DNA of 64,000 nt. It comes from Variovorax paradoxus. GTDB taxonomy: Bacteria; Pseudomonadota; Gammaproteobacteria; Burkholderiales; Burkholderiaceae_C. Below, piece after piece: positions 43,817-52,145 of the stretch (position 1 is its first letter; each line of letters opens with the position of its first letter). Position numbers and translations under genes: made by a program. The stretch spans positions 1 through 64,000 of the forward strand of contig NZ_JAGGNU010000021.1 in NCBI RefSeq assembly GCF_018614915.1. Direction: 5' to 3'. The notes beneath the pieces were generated by a model. That model worked only from the letters and a program-made list of their open reading frames with translations. It had not been told where the DNA came from and searched no databases.

Positions 43817-44539
43817 TCAGTCCGCGCGCGCTGCCGCCAGCAACTGGTCGCCGAACAGCGTGGACCACTCCTGCGGCGTGAGCTTGGCGCGCGCCTGCAA
43901 GTACTTGGCGCGGTCGCCGTCGAAGATGGCCGTGCGGGCTGCGGCGATGGCAGGCCGCTGTTCGATACGTGCGATCCACTGCGCCAGCGCCGGAAAATCG
44001 TCCGGCTCTATGCCGATCGAGCGCGTGCCCGCCGCCCAGGGGAAGCAGGCGATGTCGGCCATGCTGAATTCGTCCGCGATGAATTCCCTGCCTCGCAACT
44101 GCCGGTCCAGCACGGTCAGTAGACGGCGCGCCTCCCGCAGGTAGCGCTGCACCGCATAGTCCTGTCCCTCGGGGGCATAGCGGCAGAAGTGATTGGCCTG
44201 GCCCAGCATCGGCCCGAGCCCTGCCACTTGCCACACCAGCCACTGCTGCGCCACTTGGAAGCGTCGCCAGTCTGCAGGCATCAGGCGGCCGGTCTTCTGC
44301 GCCAGGTACAGCAGGATGGCGCCGGACTCGAAAATGGCCAGCGGCTCACCAGCATCCGTCGGCTCGTGGTCGACGATCGCGGGCAGCTTCGCGTTCGGAT
44401 TGATGCGGCGGAACTCCGGCTTCTGGTGCGAGCCGCCGAACATGTCGTGTCGCACCGGGCGATACCGCAGCCCCAGCTCCTCCAGCGCGATGCCGATCTT
44501 CAGGTTGTTGCCGCTGGGAACGTAGTGGAGATCGATCAT
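43817..44539 (-). CDS. Glutathione S-transferase family protein
   Basis: A 240-residue GST: thioredoxin-like N-terminal domain (IDLHYVPSGNNLKIGIALEE, NAKLPAIVDHEP, FESGAILLYLAQKTG) and an all-helical C-terminal domain (residues 90-240) with ADEFSMADIACFPWAAG. It resembles the YghU/YfcG or beta-etherase-type GSTs; glutathione-dependent ether cleavage or epoxide opening are possible but not shown. The ATG at 44539 follows AGAGG. It lies between two converging catabolic blocks and is separated from the binding-protein gene by a hairpin terminator. Confidence 0.82.
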   Translation of the reverse strand: MIDLHYVPSGNNLKIGIALEELGLRYRPVRHDMFGGSHQKPEFRRINPNAKLPAIVDHEPTDAGEPLAIFESGAILLYLAQKTGRLMPADWRRFQVAQQWLVWQVAGLGPMLGQANHFCRYAPEGQDYAVQRYLREARRLLTVLDRQLRGREFIADEFSMADIACFPWAAGTRSIGIEPDDFPALAQWIARIEQRPAIAAARTAIFDGDRAKYLQARAKLTPQEWSTLFGDQLLAAARAD

Positions 44540-44566
44540 GAGGAGCCTCTGGCGTGTGCAATGACA

Positions 44567-44590
44567 AAGAGGCCGCTGACGCGGCCTCTT
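44567..44590 (-). terminator. Rho-independent terminator after the binding-protein gene
   Basis: Perfect 10-bp stem AAGAGGCCGC (44567-44576) / GCGGCCTCTT (44581-44590) with loop TGAC. Read on the minus strand it follows the stop at 44605 and runs into TTTGTC, a short T-run, so it ends the binding-protein transcript before the GST gene. Confidence 0.75.
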
Positions 44591-44604
44591 GATTGGAGCG
44601 TTGA

Positions 44605-45813
44605 TCAGCGATCGATCGTGATCAGTTCTGTCATCGGCTTCCACGACTTGCCGTCGAATTTGGCGAGGCGAGCTTGGCGGATCGGGTAGTAGTCGTCCTG
44701 GCGGAAGTTGATCTTCATGCCAGGCAGCAGCATGCCCAGCTCCACGTCCTTCAGGCCCTGGATCTGCTTCAGCAGGTTCTCGCGCGTCAGGTTGTCGCCG
44801 CAGCGCTCCAGCGCCAGCGCCGTCAGTTGCGCCCCCATGTAGGTGTAGACCGAGGTGGTATCGCCCGGATCGTCGTTGGGCAGGTACTTCTTGAAGAAGG
44901 CCAGGTAGTCCTGCATGGCCTTGTCGTCGGACCAGGTCGGGTCCGACGGCGTCTTGAACCAGTAGCTGGAGACCAGCCCCACGGAGTTGTCCAGACCGGC
45001 CGGCGTCAGCACGCCAGTGATCGAGCTGGACACATAGGGCACGATATAGAACGGCTTCCAGCCGATGGCGGCAACCTTCTTAATCGCCTGCGCCTGCGCC
45101 TTGTTGGAGGTAAACACCACCAGCGTGTCTGCGCCCGAGGCCTGCAGTTGCAGAATCTGCGAGTCGACAGTCGGGTCACTCATCTCCTGGCTGACCTCCT
45201 TGACGATATTGCTTTGCTTGGCGCCCAGAGCCTTGCGGAACCCGCGGATGTACGACTTGCCCACATCGTCGTTCTGGTACAGCACGCCGATCTTCGCGTC
45301 AGGCCTGGCCTCAACCATGTACTTGCCGTAGATCGATCCCTCGATGTCGTAGGCAAAGGAGAACGGCACCGTCCAGGGCGTGGCCTTGGAATCGTGCAGG
45401 CCGGGACTGGACGCGTAGAAGAGCAGCTGCGGCACCCGCTTGGAGTTCAGGTACTTCTGCACGGAGGTCTGTGCCGCGGTGCCCATGGAGTTCACCATGG
45501 CCATCACCTGGTCGGACTCGACCAGCTTGCGCGTCACTTCCACGGTCTTCGGGGGGCTGTAGGCATCATCCACCGACAGCAGGTTGATCTTGCGCCCGTT
45601 GATGCCGCCCTTCGTCTCGTTGAGCATCTTGAAGTAGGCCACCGACATGCGGCCCACCATCGAATAGGCGGAGCCGGGGCCGCTGTAGGCGACGGTCTGG
45701 CCCAGCTTGATCTCGGTGTCGCTGGCGCCGGGACCATAGTTCTTCTGGGCCTGCGCTGGCACGGCGACCGCAAGGGTCGTGCCGGCCAGCAGGGCAAGGA
45801 GGGAAGCGCGCAT
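44605..45813 (-). CDS. Branched-chain-type ABC transporter substrate-binding protein (third)
   Basis: A 402-residue periplasmic binding protein with a signal peptide (SLLALLAGTTLAVAVPAQA). Motifs differ from the receptors at 20987 and 28659 (YGPGASDTEIKLGQTVAYSG, FFKKYLPNDDPGDTTSVYT), so this is a separate lineage of the Peripla_BP_6 type. AGGAGA precedes the ATG at 45813. It is monocistronic, with a terminator downstream and a hairpin repeat upstream. It may serve the Liv set at 34954-38379. Confidence 0.88.
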   Translation of the reverse strand: MRASLLALLAGTTLAVAVPAQAQKNYGPGASDTEIKLGQTVAYSGPGSAYSMVGRMSVAYFKMLNETKGGINGRKINLLSVDDAYSPPKTVEVTRKLVESDQVMAMVNSMGTAAQTSVQKYLNSKRVPQLLFYASSPGLHDSKATPWTVPFSFAYDIEGSIYGKYMVEARPDAKIGVLYQNDDVGKSYIRGFRKALGAKQSNIVKEVSQEMSDPTVDSQILQLQASGADTLVVFTSNKAQAQAIKKVAAIGWKPFYIVPYVSSSITGVLTPAGLDNSVGLVSSYWFKTPSDPTWSDDKAMQDYLAFFKKYLPNDDPGDTTSVYTYMGAQLTALALERCGDNLTRENLLKQIQGLKDVELGMLLPGMKINFRQDDYYPIRQARLAKFDGKSWKPMTELITIDR

Positions 45814-45873
45814 GTTGTCTCCTGGAGTCGTGGGATGGATCGGTGGCGCAAGTAAAGCAAGCGGCAGGGAAGA

Positions 45874-45924
45874 CGTCTGTCCCCATGGCGAGTGACAGGT
45901 CGTCCCCGGAAAAGGGGACAGACG
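45874..45924. repeat. Palindromic repeat copy 8, composite form
   Basis: Perfect 11-bp inverted repeat CGTCTGTCCCC (45874-45884) / GGGGACAGACG (45914-45924), with a second GTCCCC at 45902-45907 forming a nested short hairpin with the right arm. It lies in the divergent spacer between the receptor at 44605 and the P450 at 45977. It is the last copy seen in the window. Confidence 0.85.
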
Positions 45925-45976
45925 CTCGAACGGGCAAACCCTAAATTCCCCGCATCCCCACGCAAGGACCCTGTGC

Positions 45977-47191
45977 ATGACCACCGCCGAAGCCAACGCT
46001 CTTCGTAAAGCGCCCGTGCTGGACATCGATCCCTATTCGATCGAGGTGCTGCGCGATCCCTATCCGTTCCATGAGGCGCTGCGCGAGGCTGGGCCGGTAG
46101 CCTTCATCAAGCCTCACGGCGTCTATGCCGTGGGCCGCCATGCCGAAGCCAAGACGGTGCTGTCCGACCACGCGCGCTTCACCAACGCCGGTGGCATCGG
46201 CATTCAGGACATCCGCAAACCGGGCGACTTCCGCATCCCCAGCCGGCTGCTGGAGGCCGACCCACCGGACCACACCAAGATCCGCACGGTGGTGACGCGG
46301 CTGCTGTCGCCACTGGTGATCCGCAAGTGGAAGGAAGGCTTTGACCGCAAGGCCGAGGCGCTCGTGGACCAGTTGCTGGCGCAGCGCGAGTTCGACGGGG
46401 TGGAAGACTGCGCCGAGCGCTTCATCCTCGAAGCCTTCCCGGCGGCCGTCGGCGTTCGTCTGCCTCGTACCGAGACGCTGGCCATCGGCGAGATGCGCTT
46501 CAACCAGAGCGGTCCCCGGAACGCGTTGTACGAGCGCGCGATCGAGGCCGCCCAGCCCTACCTGGCGTGGTTCGAGGAAAGCGTGTCGCGCCAGGGCGTG
46601 ATGCCCGACTCGATTGCCGAACTGCTGTTCCGCGCCGAGGACGCCGGCGAACTCGACGAGGGCATCGCCTCCAACGTGGTGCGCAGCTTCGTGGGCGGTG
46701 GCACCGATTCGACCATCGCCGGCATCGGCTTCACGCTGCACCAACTGGCGAAGAACCCGGCGCAGTGGCAGCGCGTGCGCGGCGAGCCGGCCAAGGTGAA
46801 GGCCGCCTTCGAGGAAGGCATCCGTCACGAGACCCCGTTCCAGGTGACCTACCGCACCACGCGCGGTGCGACCGATTTGTCGGGCGTGCGGATGGACGCC
46901 GACACCAAGATCGGCGTCTTCATGGGCGCCGCCAACCGCGATCCACGGCAATTCGCCGACGCCGACCGCTTCGACGTCGATCGCCCTGCCCTGGCCGGCA
47001 ACCACGTGGCGCTGGGCAACGGCATCCACGCCTGCATCGGCCAGATGCTGGCCCGGCAGGAGTCGGAGGCGCTGATCGGCGCGCTCGCCCGCCGCGTGGC
47101 CAGCATGGAGCTGACGGCGCCGGCCACTTACCGCCCCATCAATCAGCTGCGCACCCTCGACAAGCTGCCGATGCGCATCGTTCCGAAATGA
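45977..47191 (+). CDS. Cytochrome P450 (fourth, CYP199-like)
   Basis: A 404-residue class I P450. The I-helix is FVGGGTDSTIAGIG, the ExxR is EEGIR and the haem loop is LGNGIHACIGQMLARQE with Cys353; the usual Phe seven residues before the Cys is Leu, as in some CYP199-type enzymes. Its layout is close to the P450 at 27367 (same IGIQDIRKPG/VGMSDIRKPG region and same MGAANRDPRQ), so the two are paralogues. Its TGA overlaps the ATG of a CaiB transferase (ATGA), which links oxidation directly to CoA activation. Confidence 0.91.
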   Translation: MTTAEANALRKAPVLDIDPYSIEVLRDPYPFHEALREAGPVAFIKPHGVYAVGRHAEAKTVLSDHARFTNAGGIGIQDIRKPGDFRIPSRLLEADPPDHTKIRTVVTRLLSPLVIRKWKEGFDRKAEALVDQLLAQREFDGVEDCAERFILEAFPAAVGVRLPRTETLAIGEMRFNQSGPRNALYERAIEAAQPYLAWFEESVSRQGVMPDSIAELLFRAEDAGELDEGIASNVVRSFVGGGTDSTIAGIGFTLHQLAKNPAQWQRVRGEPAKVKAAFEEGIRHETPFQVTYRTTRGATDLSGVRMDADTKIGVFMGAANRDPRQFADADRFDVDRPALAGNHVALGNGIHACIGQMLARQESEALIGALARRVASMELTAPATYRPINQLRTLDKLPMRIVPK

Positions 47192-48402
47192 GCACCGCAG
47201 GGCCGCTGGCCGGCCTGAAAGTTCTCGAGATGGGCCAACTGATTGCTGGACCCTTCGCCGCCAAGACGCTGGCCGATTTCGGTGCTGACGTGATCAAGAT
47301 CGAGCCTCCAGGTACAGGCGACCCGCTGCGCAAGTGGCGGCTGCTCAAGGATGGCACCTCGGTCTGGTGGCAGGTTCAATCGCGCAACAAGCGCTCCCTC
47401 GCGCTGGACCTGAAGGACCGCGAGGCGCAGGCCATCGTGCGCAAGCTGGCTGCCGAATCGGACGTGCTGATCGAGAACTTCCGCCCCGGCGCCATGGAGG
47501 GCTGGGGCCTGGGGCCCGAGGCGCTGCTGGAAGTCAACCCGCGGCTGGTGATGCTGCGCGTGAGCGGCTATGGCCAGACCGGACCTTATCGCGACCGACC
47601 TGGCTTTGGCGTCGTTGCGGAAGCCATGGGCGGCTTGCGCCACCTCACCGCAGAGCCGGGCCGGGTGCCGGTGCGCGTCGGCATCTCGCTGGGGGACACG
47701 CTCGCTGCGCTGCATGGGGTGATCGGTATCCTGATGGCGTTGCAGGAGCGGCAGCATTCGGGCCGCGGCCAGGTGATCGACGTCGCGCTTTACGAGGCGG
47801 TGTTCAATTGCATGGAAAGCCTGCTGCCCGAATACAGCGCGTTCGCCGCCGTGCGCGGCGCCGCGGGCAGCGCCCTGCCTGGCATCGCGCCCAGCAATGC
47901 CTACCTCTGCCGCGACGGTGGCTACGCACTGATCGCCGGTAACGGCGACAGCATCTTCCGCCGGCTGATGGCGGTCATCGATCGAGCGGACCTGGCTGCC
48001 GATCTGCAACTGGCCGACAACGCCGGACGCGTTGCGCGCGTGGCCGAACTCGATGCAGCGATCGGCACCTGGACCGCACAGCGCAGCGTGGCCGAGGTGC
48101 TGGCCACGTTGGATCAAGCCTCGGTACCTGCCGGCAAGATCTACACCGTGGCCGATATCGCGGCCGACCCCCACTACCAGGCGCGCGGCATGCTGCAACC
48201 CATCACCACCGACGATGGCGCATCTCTGCTGGTTCCCGGCATCGTGCCCAAGCTCTCGCGCACGCCGGGCGGGCACCAGCGCAACGCGCCCGGCATTGGC
48301 CAGGACACCGACGCGGTACTGGTGGAGATCGGCCTGACGCGCGAGCAGATCGCCGAGCTCAAGCGCCGCGGCGTGGTGGCTTCGACCGGCAGCGCCAGAT
48401 GA
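47188..48402 (+). CDS. CaiB/BaiF-family CoA transferase
   Basis: Class III CoA transferase of 404 residues, moving CoA between an acyl-CoA donor and a carboxylic acid. The family opening GLKVLEMGQLIAGPFAAKTL and SRNKRSLALDL are present, and the catalytic aspartate is Asp170 in VGISLGD, matching Asp169 of formyl-CoA transferase. Start at 47188 overlaps the P450 stop. It is followed 14 nt later by an MDR reductase. Activating the P450 product or substrate as a CoA ester is the likely role. Confidence 0.88.
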   Translation: MSTAGPLAGLKVLEMGQLIAGPFAAKTLADFGADVIKIEPPGTGDPLRKWRLLKDGTSVWWQVQSRNKRSLALDLKDREAQAIVRKLAAESDVLIENFRPGAMEGWGLGPEALLEVNPRLVMLRVSGYGQTGPYRDRPGFGVVAEAMGGLRHLTAEPGRVPVRVGISLGDTLAALHGVIGILMALQERQHSGRGQVIDVALYEAVFNCMESLLPEYSAFAAVRGAAGSALPGIAPSNAYLCRDGGYALIAGNGDSIFRRLMAVIDRADLAADLQLADNAGRVARVAELDAAIGTWTAQRSVAEVLATLDQASVPAGKIYTVADIAADPHYQARGMLQPITTDDGASLLVPGIVPKLSRTPGGHQRNAPGIGQDTDAVLVEIGLTREQIAELKRRGVVASTGSAR

Positions 48403-48416
48403 TCACAGGGAAGAAC

Positions 48417-49400
48417 ATGCGCGCAGCCTTCTATACCCGGCAAGGTCCTGCCACCGAAGTGATTCGTGTCGGAGACCAGCCAAAGCCTGCGCCAGGCCCC
48501 GGCGAGGTGCTCGTGCGGCTGCACACGTCCGGTGTCAATCCCTCGGACTGGAAGACGCGTCGTGGCGGCGGTAACCGCCAGTTGTTCGCACCGCTGATCA
48601 TCCCGCACAGCGACGGTGCTGGCATCGTCGAAGCGGTCGGAGAAGGGGTGCCGGCTGTGCGCATCGGGGAACGCGTGTGGACCTGGAACGCTCAATGGCA
48701 GCGGGCCTTCGGGACGGCGGCGGAGTACATCGCGCTGCCCTCCGCGCAAGCGGTACCGCTACCGGCGCACCTGGGCTTTGCGGAGGGTGCATGCCTTGGC
48801 ATTCCAGCCTTTACCGCCATGCAGGCCGTGCGGCTGGCGCAGTGCGCGGCCGGGATGCGCGTGCTGATCCCTGGCGGAGCTGGTTCCGTCGGCCACTATG
48901 CGATCCAGCTGGCCAAGCTCCGCGGCGCCGACGTCATCGCCACTGTCAGCTCCGCGCGCAAGGCGGAGCACGCGGCGAATGCCGGCGCCGACCACGTCAT
49001 CAACTACCGCGAGGACGATGTTGCCGAGTGCGTGCAAACGATCACCAACGGCGCGGGCGTCGATGTCGTGCTCGAGGTTGATCTCACCAACAACGCAAAG
49101 GCCTATCCGCGGATCCTGCGGCCGGGCGCCCGCGTGGTCGTCTACGGAACCTCGGGACCGGAGGCGCTCCTGCCAAGCGTCGCCCTCATGCAGAAGAGCA
49201 TAGGCCTGCAGTTCTTCATGATCTACGACATCCCGGAACGCGACCGGCAGGAGTGCCTGGCGGAGCTTGGGCGAATGCTCGATGAAAACCGACTGCGGCA
49301 CACCATCGCGCTTAGCCTGCCTTTGGAGAAAACCGCGCAAGCCCATGAATTGCTGGAACGGGGCGAGGTGATCGGCAACGTTGTCCTGGCTGTTGACTGA
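48417..49400 (+). CDS. Quinone oxidoreductase-family (MDR) protein
   Basis: An MDR protein of 327 residues: SGVNPSDWKTRRG, HSDGAGIVEAVG, GERVWTWNAQWQ and the Rossmann VLIPGGAGSVGHYAIQLA. Zinc ligands are absent. AGGGAAG precedes the ATG at 48417; an upstream ATG at 48399 overlaps the CaiB stop but has no such site. It is the third MDR gene of the cluster counting the broken one at 14010. Confidence 0.86.
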   Translation: MRAAFYTRQGPATEVIRVGDQPKPAPGPGEVLVRLHTSGVNPSDWKTRRGGGNRQLFAPLIIPHSDGAGIVEAVGEGVPAVRIGERVWTWNAQWQRAFGTAAEYIALPSAQAVPLPAHLGFAEGACLGIPAFTAMQAVRLAQCAAGMRVLIPGGAGSVGHYAIQLAKLRGADVIATVSSARKAEHAANAGADHVINYREDDVAECVQTITNGAGVDVVLEVDLTNNAKAYPRILRPGARVVVYGTSGPEALLPSVALMQKSIGLQFFMIYDIPERDRQECLAELGRMLDENRLRHTIALSLPLEKTAQAHELLERGEVIGNVVLAVD

Positions 49401-49990
49401 GACTTCACAAACAGCGCGCTGGTGGTGACAGGCGGTCGCCGTCCCTGTTCACGTCGAGCCTCCCGCCCGGAAGCGGGGCGATGGCCAGCGTACCCAACGG
49501 TGCGCTCTGGCAAGCCTCAAACACTCCGCCGTGATCGATGTCTACCCCCTCACCAGGGTCGCGCTGTCGCGGGGGTGCATGCAGCGGACTTCGCTACGGC
49601 CCCGACATGGGCATCGGGCGTCCCTAGCATCAATTTATGACGCCACCGTCTACTAGCGCCAATCTCGCGCTCTGACGCTCAATCTTGGAGCGCAAGGCGG
49701 CCTTGTTCGCCATGTCGTTGCCACCGCTGGCGCCAGTCGCGACTCCGATGACGATGTTCGGGCGCACGTTGTGCCGCACCAGCAACGGGCGATGCATTTC
49801 ATGCGCGGCGCGCTCCGTGGTCAACCTGGCCACGTCCTGCGCGAAGTACGCTGCTTTCGCGGGCGTGTCCCTGCCGTCGACGCCAGCCTGAGCTGCGCTG
49901 CGTGGTGGAAGACTGCGAGCGCATGAAGAAATGTCTCAACAAGCAGGTTCGCCGAAGCCCCATTGGATGCAACGGATTACAACTGACCGA

Positions 49991-50019
49991 TTTACACGCA
50001 AGCGCACGTCGACCATAAT
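49991..50019 (+). promoter_or_regulatory. Predicted sigma70-type promoter of the CaiB-TetR operon
   Basis: A -35 box TTTACA (49991-49996) and a -10 box CATAAT (50014-50019) are separated by 17 bp. The predicted start of transcription, about 50026, falls inside the palindromic operator at 50020-50039, and the first ATG follows at 50045, giving a short leader without a Shine-Dalgarno site. Confidence 0.6.
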
Positions 50020-50039
50020 TCAACCAACTAGTCGGTTGA
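50020..50039. promoter_or_regulatory. TetR-type operator upstream of the CaiB gene
   Basis: Near-perfect 20-bp palindrome TCAACC-A-ACTAGT-C-GGTTGA covering the predicted start of transcription. Only the base pair at positions 7/14 departs from symmetry. It matches the operator at 53411-53434 in both outer arms, and the TetR gene is the second gene of this operon, so autorepression is expected. Confidence 0.7.
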
Positions 50040-50044
50040 CTCTT

Positions 50045-51286
50045 ATGAATATTGACATGCAAACCACACCTCCCGGCACCCTGAAGGGCCTGCGCATCCT
50101 CGACCTCACCCACGCGCTGGCGGGCCCGTTCTGCTCCCAGGTCTTGGCGGACCACGGCGCCGACGTGATCAAGATCGAGCCGCTGGAGGGTGACTTCTTC
50201 CGCCGTATTGGTCCGTTTCGCGAGGACGACAGCGAACGCCATTACGGCGGTCTGTTCCAGTCCTGTAATCGCAACAAGCGTTCGATCGCCATCAACCTCA
50301 AGGATCCGGAGGGTCAGAAGCTGCTCAAAGACCTGGTGAAAGGCGCTGACGCCCTGGTTGAGAACTACCGTGCCGGCGTACTCGACAAACTGGGGGTGGG
50401 CTATGAAACCCTGAAGTCCATCCGGCCCAGCCTGGTCTACACCTCAGTGCGCGGCTTCGGGGATCGAGCCGGCGGCCAGAGCCCCTACATGGACTGGCCG
50501 GCGTTCGACATCGTGGCCCAGGCCATGGGCGGCTGGATGGGCATCACGGGTGAGGACGCGGACCATCCGGTCAAGGTGGGGGGCGGCGCCGGCGACACGG
50601 TCGCCGGCCTGTTTGCCGCCTTCGGCACCATGGCCGCGCTGTGGCACGCCCGCAGCACCGGGCAGGGTCAATACGTGGACGTCGCCATGACCGACAGCAT
50701 CCTGGCTATGTCGGAACTGGTGGTCAGCCAGTACAGCTACCGCGGCGTGTCTCCCGTGCCCGTAGGAAACGGCATTCCGGGCCTGGCGCCTTTCGGCACC
50801 ATCCGTGTGGCGGACGGCGTGATCGCGATCGCCGCCCCGCACGACCCCCAGTTCCGCGGGCTTTGCGACCTGATCGGCCTGCCCGAATTGAAGACAGATG
50901 CGCGCTTTGCCACCGAGGCCCTGCGCTGGCACAACCACCAGGCGCTCACCGAAGCCATCGAGACCTTCACGCGCACGAGAACAAAGCTGCAATTGCGTGA
51001 ACTGTTCGGCGGCAAGGTTCCTTTCAGCCCGATCTACAACGCAGAGGACATCTTTGCCGATCCCCACTTTGCCATCCGCCAGATGCTGCCGGAAGTGGAG
51101 CAGCCCGGCAGCCAGCGTCCGGTGGCGGTTGCCGGCGTGCCGGTCAAGCTCTCGCAGACTCCGGGCCAGGTGCGCCATCGCGCGCCATTGCTGGGCGAAC
51201 ACACGCGTGAGATCCTGAGCGAGCTGGGGCTGCCCAATGCGCGCATCGACTCGTTGGTCGAGGCCGGCACCATTTCCGCCCAATAA
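50045..51286 (+). CDS. CaiB/BaiF-family CoA transferase (TetR regulon)
   Basis: Class III CoA transferase of 413 residues with LKGLRILDLTHALAGPFCSQ, CNRNKRSIAINLKDP and the catalytic Asp184 in GGGAGD. Starts at 50045 and 50057 are possible; neither has a ribosome site, so the short leader may be nearly leaderless. A promoter and operator overlap the upstream 60 bp. The TetR gene begins 7 nt after its stop. It likely activates the acid processed by the acyl-CoA dehydrogenase and racemase nearby. Confidence 0.88.
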   Translation: MNIDMQTTPPGTLKGLRILDLTHALAGPFCSQVLADHGADVIKIEPLEGDFFRRIGPFREDDSERHYGGLFQSCNRNKRSIAINLKDPEGQKLLKDLVKGADALVENYRAGVLDKLGVGYETLKSIRPSLVYTSVRGFGDRAGGQSPYMDWPAFDIVAQAMGGWMGITGEDADHPVKVGGGAGDTVAGLFAAFGTMAALWHARSTGQGQYVDVAMTDSILAMSELVVSQYSYRGVSPVPVGNGIPGLAPFGTIRVADGVIAIAAPHDPQFRGLCDLIGLPELKTDARFATEALRWHNHQALTEAIETFTRTRTKLQLRELFGGKVPFSPIYNAEDIFADPHFAIRQMLPEVEQPGSQRPVAVAGVPVKLSQTPGQVRHRAPLLGEHTREILSELGLPNARIDSLVEAGTISAQ

Positions 51287-51293
51287 TCCTTCC

Positions 51294-51989
51294 ATGTCCG
51301 ATTCCAACTCCCTTGCAGCTGCAAGGAACCCTCCTCCTCGTTCCTCGCGAGCGGCACCTGCAGCCGCCGCCGGGTTGCCAACGACGCCGCGGCGCCGACG
51401 AGCCACGGGCTTGCGCCACGGAGACAAGCACACTGCCATTCTTCGCACTGCCGCGCAGCTCTTCGCTGCTAACGGCTACGAATCGACCTCGCTCGACATG
51501 ATTGCCGACCAACTCGGCATGCATAAGGCGACGCTCTACCACTACATCGACAGCAAGGAGAGCGTTCTTTATCAGTGCTTGGTCAAGTCCTTCGGTGATC
51601 TCGACGACGTGATCAAGAAGATGGAGGACCGCAGCATTCCAGTCCTGCAGCGGCTACGTCTCTTCTGCCGCAGCCTGGCCGTGGCCCAGAACAGCGACTT
51701 CGGCCGCTGCCTGGTGCTGGTCGGCTCGCGTCCGCTGGACCAGGAGCCCAGCGGAGAAATCCGCAAGTTCCAGAGGCAGCTGGACGCCACCGTCCGCGGC
51801 CTGGTGACAGAGGGTATCGCCGACGGTTCCATCAAGCCATGCGACCCGGCCTTGGTGACCGCCATGCTCTTCGGTTCGCTCAACTGGGTGCCACGCTGGT
51901 ACAGCGAACACGGGAAACTCAGCATCGAGGACATCGTGAACGCCTTCATGGACATGCTCACCCTGGGCATCGCCACCTCGAAACGCTGA
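51294..51989 (+). CDS. TetR-family transcriptional regulator
   Basis: A 231-residue repressor with the TetR helix-turn-helix: ILRTAAQLFAANGYESTSLD, then GMHKATLYHYIDSKESVLY (about residues 45-90). The N-terminal 38 residues are a disordered Ala/Pro/Arg-rich extension. The C-terminal ligand domain (KMEDRSIPVLQRLRLFC and on) is of the type found with acyl-CoA-responsive members such as FadR or PaaR-like regulators. It is co-transcribed with the CaiB gene and very probably binds the two TCAACC...GGTTGA palindromes at 50020 and 53411. An acyl-CoA ligand is an inference from the gene context. Confidence 0.88.
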   Translation: MSDSNSLAAARNPPPRSSRAAPAAAAGLPTTPRRRRATGLRHGDKHTAILRTAAQLFAANGYESTSLDMIADQLGMHKATLYHYIDSKESVLYQCLVKSFGDLDDVIKKMEDRSIPVLQRLRLFCRSLAVAQNSDFGRCLVLVGSRPLDQEPSGEIRKFQRQLDATVRGLVTEGIADGSIKPCDPALVTAMLFGSLNWVPRWYSEHGKLSIEDIVNAFMDMLTLGIATSKR

Positions 51990-52002
51990 CCGGCGTGCGG
52001 GA

Positions 52003-52041
52003 CAAAGCCCCGGGGCCTGTGTCCAGGCCCCCGGGGCTTTG
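52003..52041. terminator. Bidirectional terminator between convergent genes
   Basis: Strong stem CAAAGCCCCGGGGCCTG (52003-52019) against CAGGCCCCCGGGGCTTTG (52024-52041) with one bulged base and a 4-nt loop. It ends the TetR transcript (TTTGTTG) and the convergent acyl-CoA dehydrogenase transcript. Confidence 0.85.
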
Positions 52042-52145
52042 TTGTAGCCGCGTGCAAGGCAGGCAGCCGGCGATCGCTGTGTGATGCGCGCGGATGCGGA
52101 CCCGGGCGAAGGTGCCATCTGCGTCTCTCCGCTCCCCCTGCAGGC

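Larger units (their letters stand above)
49401..50044. other. Gap of 644 bp with an unidentified gene fragment and a promoter
   Basis: On the minus strand about 49910 down to 49630 a frame reads VDGRDTPAKAAYFAQDV, then RPNIVIGVATGASGGND and ends in VDGGVIN with a TGA-free run of about 90 codons. I do not recognise it; no start with a ribosome site is visible, so it is probably a decayed 3' end. The last 55 bp carry the promoter and operator of the CaiB-TetR operon. Nothing else is seen. This gap separates the repeat-bearing catabolic region from the TetR regulon. Confidence 0.4.

Noticed and set aside
9231..45924. The hairpin repeats as a CRISPR array
   Set aside because: Copies are kilobases apart, palindromic and at gene borders; there are no regular spacers or cas genes.
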